Positions 61,156 to 64,000 of a stretch of 64,000 nt of DNA are shown here, one piece after another. Origin of the DNA: Spinacia oleracea (Eukaryota > Streptophyta > Magnoliopsida > Caryophyllales > Amaranthaceae). The DNA lies in the NCBI RefSeq assembly GCF_020520425.1, contig NC_079489.1, positions 21,104,001 through 21,168,000 of the forward strand. The letters are read 5' to 3'. The translations under genes and the position numbers were made by a program. The notes below the pieces were generated by a model that was not told the origin of the DNA, made no database searches, and was given only the letters and a program-made list of their open reading frames with translations. Every line of letters starts with the position of its first letter. Within the stretch, counting starts at the first letter, position 1.

Positions 61156-63600
61156 TTGAGTCTTTCAAGTATTATAAATCATGAATTCTTTTCCATGAGT
61201 AAAATCAAGCTCTTGTACACTTCTCAATTCCATTTGTTTCTTTATGAGATCATTCCATTTGTGCTTTGAAATGAGCTAAGGTTTTATAATTAAATATAGT
61301 TCAACAAAAATTTACCTTGAGTTTTTAGCTTATACATGAGATTATCTAGGATGTACATGAGATAAGAAACCAAAAGCTCAAGGAAAGCATGGTAAAAATA
61401 AAACAGATCAGGCAGTGCAGAACAGGTCACATAAATTGAAGAAATTTGGGTCAAGTGTATTTTCATAAGCACAAAGAAGTGTACTCTGCCTTCACTACTC
61501 TTTCATTACCATGGAAGAACGAAGAGGATGCTCAATTATCAAAGAGAATAAAAGAGACTGAAGAGCCACAGACTGTGGCATCTTTAGTAGATCAAACATT
61601 GATATCAGTAGAAGATGCCTGTTGTCCACATATATGAAAAGAATTTACAATGGTCTGACCTACTTATGTTTTCAGAAAGCAGATCAAAATAGGAGAAAGG
61701 GAGTTACCATCTCTAGTCACTCACACCAACAGTGTACGTAGCCTTCCCTGAGCAGGGAAGTATCAAGTATGGCATATGATGCTGCCATAACTTGTACTTC
61801 TAATTTACACGCATGGAAGTTTTTTCTGGTGAGAAGATATTTTAGTGATGAAAAGACACAGTTCTGATCATTTCAGGACCAATATAATCTCTTCAAAAAA
61901 ACTGGAATATGAAATAAATCTCAAAGACCAAAAGTAGAAATCGCAGCATAATTATGAATCTTTTATTCATAATTTTGTTCTGACTTCTGTATTACATAGA
62001 CAAAATGCTGCAGATTTGTTGAAATAATAAAATTTGAACAAAGTTATCTGGTTCATAGAGAACCGTATGAATAAATTGTTGCATTGTGGAAGATCACTAT
62101 CCTAAATAATCATCGTATTTAATTAAAAGATACACTTTCCATAACTAGCCGTATTTAATTAAAACATACATTTTCTAATTTTGGCATGTCATGGTCCCCT
62201 ATTCCAATTAATATCTTTTTTTCTCACTCTGTTGTGGTCCCAACACTTACTCACCTTCTATTTTTACTACAATAGATAATATGCCCACTATCAATTTATT
62301 AGAATAAATAATAACTCAATACCCCACTTTCATCTTATTTTAATAAATTTAAATCATCATCCTAAAACTACGAGCCGGTCAAATTGTATATGTTAATTAA
62401 ATACGGTGGGAGTATTTCGCATTACCTTCAATTGCAGTAGAACATAAGTGGTCACCCTCAAGAATTGATACATCTATAAATTTGTGTGCACTCACAAACC
62501 CGGATAGAGTCATAATATTTGCCTAAAAACCAAAGAGTTTTTTCTAGAGAGAAAACATTGTGTTTGATTTTCAAGGCTAAATATTAAGTAATAAAAAGAT
62601 TCTCGTAACAATAACTTAACCAAAACGATTATATTTAGACCCACAACCCATCCCACGCCCGCGCATCACATTCCACAATATTCCAAGTTCCGAAGCCGAC
62701 TCAGCCGGTGCCGCACGTGTGTGTGTCCACCAAGACCTCTCTTCCACTTTCTCAAACAAGTAGTATGCCAACACGGAACACCCCAATATTCTAAACCTTT
62801 TAAAATCAAGAAATGTACATTTGGAATAGTATAATGACCGTCATGGCCCTACAATCCTTCTCAAAAATATCATAATTCTCTTAGAAAAAGTGTTTTGAAG
62901 GACTTATCCTTATGGATCTTGCAATTACGCTTCTACCCTCACTCTTCTTCCTCTCTTTTCTCGAAAGTTGTTTGATTATAACAATTAGTCCGTAAACAAA
63001 AATAAGTTTTCCAATATTTTTTTCTTCTTTACACTGAAACTTCATCTTAATAAATCACAATTAATTACGTAAATTTTCAAGAAGCATTTTACACAATAAA
63101 TTTTTGTTAGACCTTTCCATTATACTCCTTTCACTTTTCATTATCTTCCCGAAAGTTAAATATCTTATAAATTGTGATTTGTGATAGCATATGTGTATTT
63201 ATGCTTTATTGCATTGGGTTGTGTACTGTGTAGCAATGAGGTCCTTTTCCCCTTTTTATTTAAATTGGATGTAATACTTTATTTAATTTCACAAGATTTC
63301 AAATAAATTTATTAATAGGGATATACTTCGTATTTGACTTATTGCTTTTTTTAATTTTTGGGTCCATTCTAGATTGTTAGGTAACCAATGTTAAAAAGTG
63401 ATTATTTTAATGATAAAATTAACACTAAGAAAATTTCTCATAACAAAAACGTATTCAAGCAGTTATGACCTAGAGAGTAAGTAGTACATAGAACTACGTA
63501 TTTGTTACATTTGTGCTATTGAAGTGCAAATTCCTATATTCTCAAGGGACATCATAATTTATTTATTTTTAGTACAGGGCCTCCAAAATGTTTGGGACAA
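61156..63600. other. Intergenic: right side of the SPL relic
   Basis: No convincing gene is seen. An open frame at 61446-61637 (+) is not recognised. TTTAATTAAA-type segments near 62118-62165 and an inverted TTAATTAAATACGGTGGGAG near 62393-62413 suggest a degraded Stowaway-like MITE. A G-box core CACGTG lies at about 62715. Confidence 0.4.
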
Positions 63601-63619
63601 ATGACACCTTCTTTGAAGC

Positions 63620-64000
63620 ACCACTTTCCATTTCGGCCACTCTCTTTGCATTTTTCATGGTATAACAATCCACTCATTGCCCCATGAGCTACAACATTTC
63701 AATCTTACAAGAACCCCCATGGAATACAACCTTGTAGCACTCCTTCTCAAGTTAACTAACAAATCTCAAGTTCTTTTTCATCGGGATATACTTTACATCC
63801 TTCAGCTCCAACAAGCTATTATTTATGAACTTCATTCTCACACCACCACGGCACCACTTCCCATGACTTCACACGTTGACCATTAGCAAGGTGAACATTT
63901 CAAAGCTTTTCAGAGTCACTATTCCGAAACAACTCCTTGCATGGAATAAAGTGAAACAAAGATCCGGAATCAAGGACCCAAGACTCTATGCAACAATTCG
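63620..64000 (-). pseudogene. Ty1/copia pol remnant (protease to GAG-pre-integrase)
   Basis: Read on the minus strand from the right edge: ESWVLDSGSLFHFIPCKELF, then NVHLANGQRVKSWE, then ELKDVKYIP and CYKVVFHGGSCKIE. These are the WVLDSG aspartic protease motif and the following linker of plant copia elements. Stop codons and frameshifts interrupt it several times, so it is inactive. It continues beyond the window. Confidence 0.8.

Noticed and set aside
61446-61637. 63-codon plus-strand ORF after the SPL relic
   Set aside because: No recognised motif, no clear splice or promoter context; could be chance or a non-coding RNA.
1-64000. tRNA, rRNA or organelle-derived DNA
   Set aside because: I saw no tRNA cloverleaf or rRNA-like segment. 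The only tRNA-related match is the retrotransposon primer-binding site at 28228-28239.

Overview
This is an AT-rich plant nuclear window, almost certainly from a eudicot. The genes carry many GT-AG introns, the repeats are typical of plants (Stowaway MITEs, hAT, MULE, CACTA, Helitron, Ty3 and Ty1), and the window has an SBP-box gene. I cannot name the species. Exon models were built by hand from frame continuity, splice dinucleotides and recalled family motifs; no search was run.

Four host loci can be read. (1) A 24-exon SMARCAL1/HARP-type SNF2 annealing helicase (CHR18-like), + strand, 2690-21483, whose introns hold hAT, Stowaway and Helitron insertions. (2) Converging on it, a 2-exon soluble DGAT3-like iron-sulfur acyltransferase, - strand, 22528-23931. 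In Arabidopsis the two orthologues are, from memory, also neighbours, so this looks like conserved microsynteny. (3) A 17-exon HAD-family 5'-nucleotidase, + strand, 46407-58167, apparently intact, with one GC-AG intron. (4) An SBP-box (SPL) gene, + strand, 59678-61155. It is damaged by a frameshift and by loss of two zinc ligands, yet keeps a near-consensus miR156 site.

Between loci 2 and 3, about 24.9-45.0 kb is a transposon graveyard with unusually readable ends: a small degraded Helitron (24896-25294), a MULE with a 9-bp target duplication (25724-27431), a broken Ty3 gag/protease region (28228-31514), a 4.1-kb Helitron with pieces of three host genes (31521-35659), and a hAT element with an 8-bp duplication (36011-45000). 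An 8.1-kb CACTA element (36173-44287) is inserted in that hAT element and carries exons of a sterol delta-7 reductase (DWF5-like) and of a LARP1 protein in one orientation, plus a 16-copy, 161-bp tandem array. I saw no transposase in either gene-carrying element.

The most notable content is this gene capture: five host genes sampled by two elements less than 1 kb apart. Secondary points are a 1.4-kb MULE directly upstream of the helicase start codon, a repeated PCNA-motif-like tail on the helicase, and the decayed SPL locus. The far right edge holds a decayed Ty1/copia pol fragment on the - strand.
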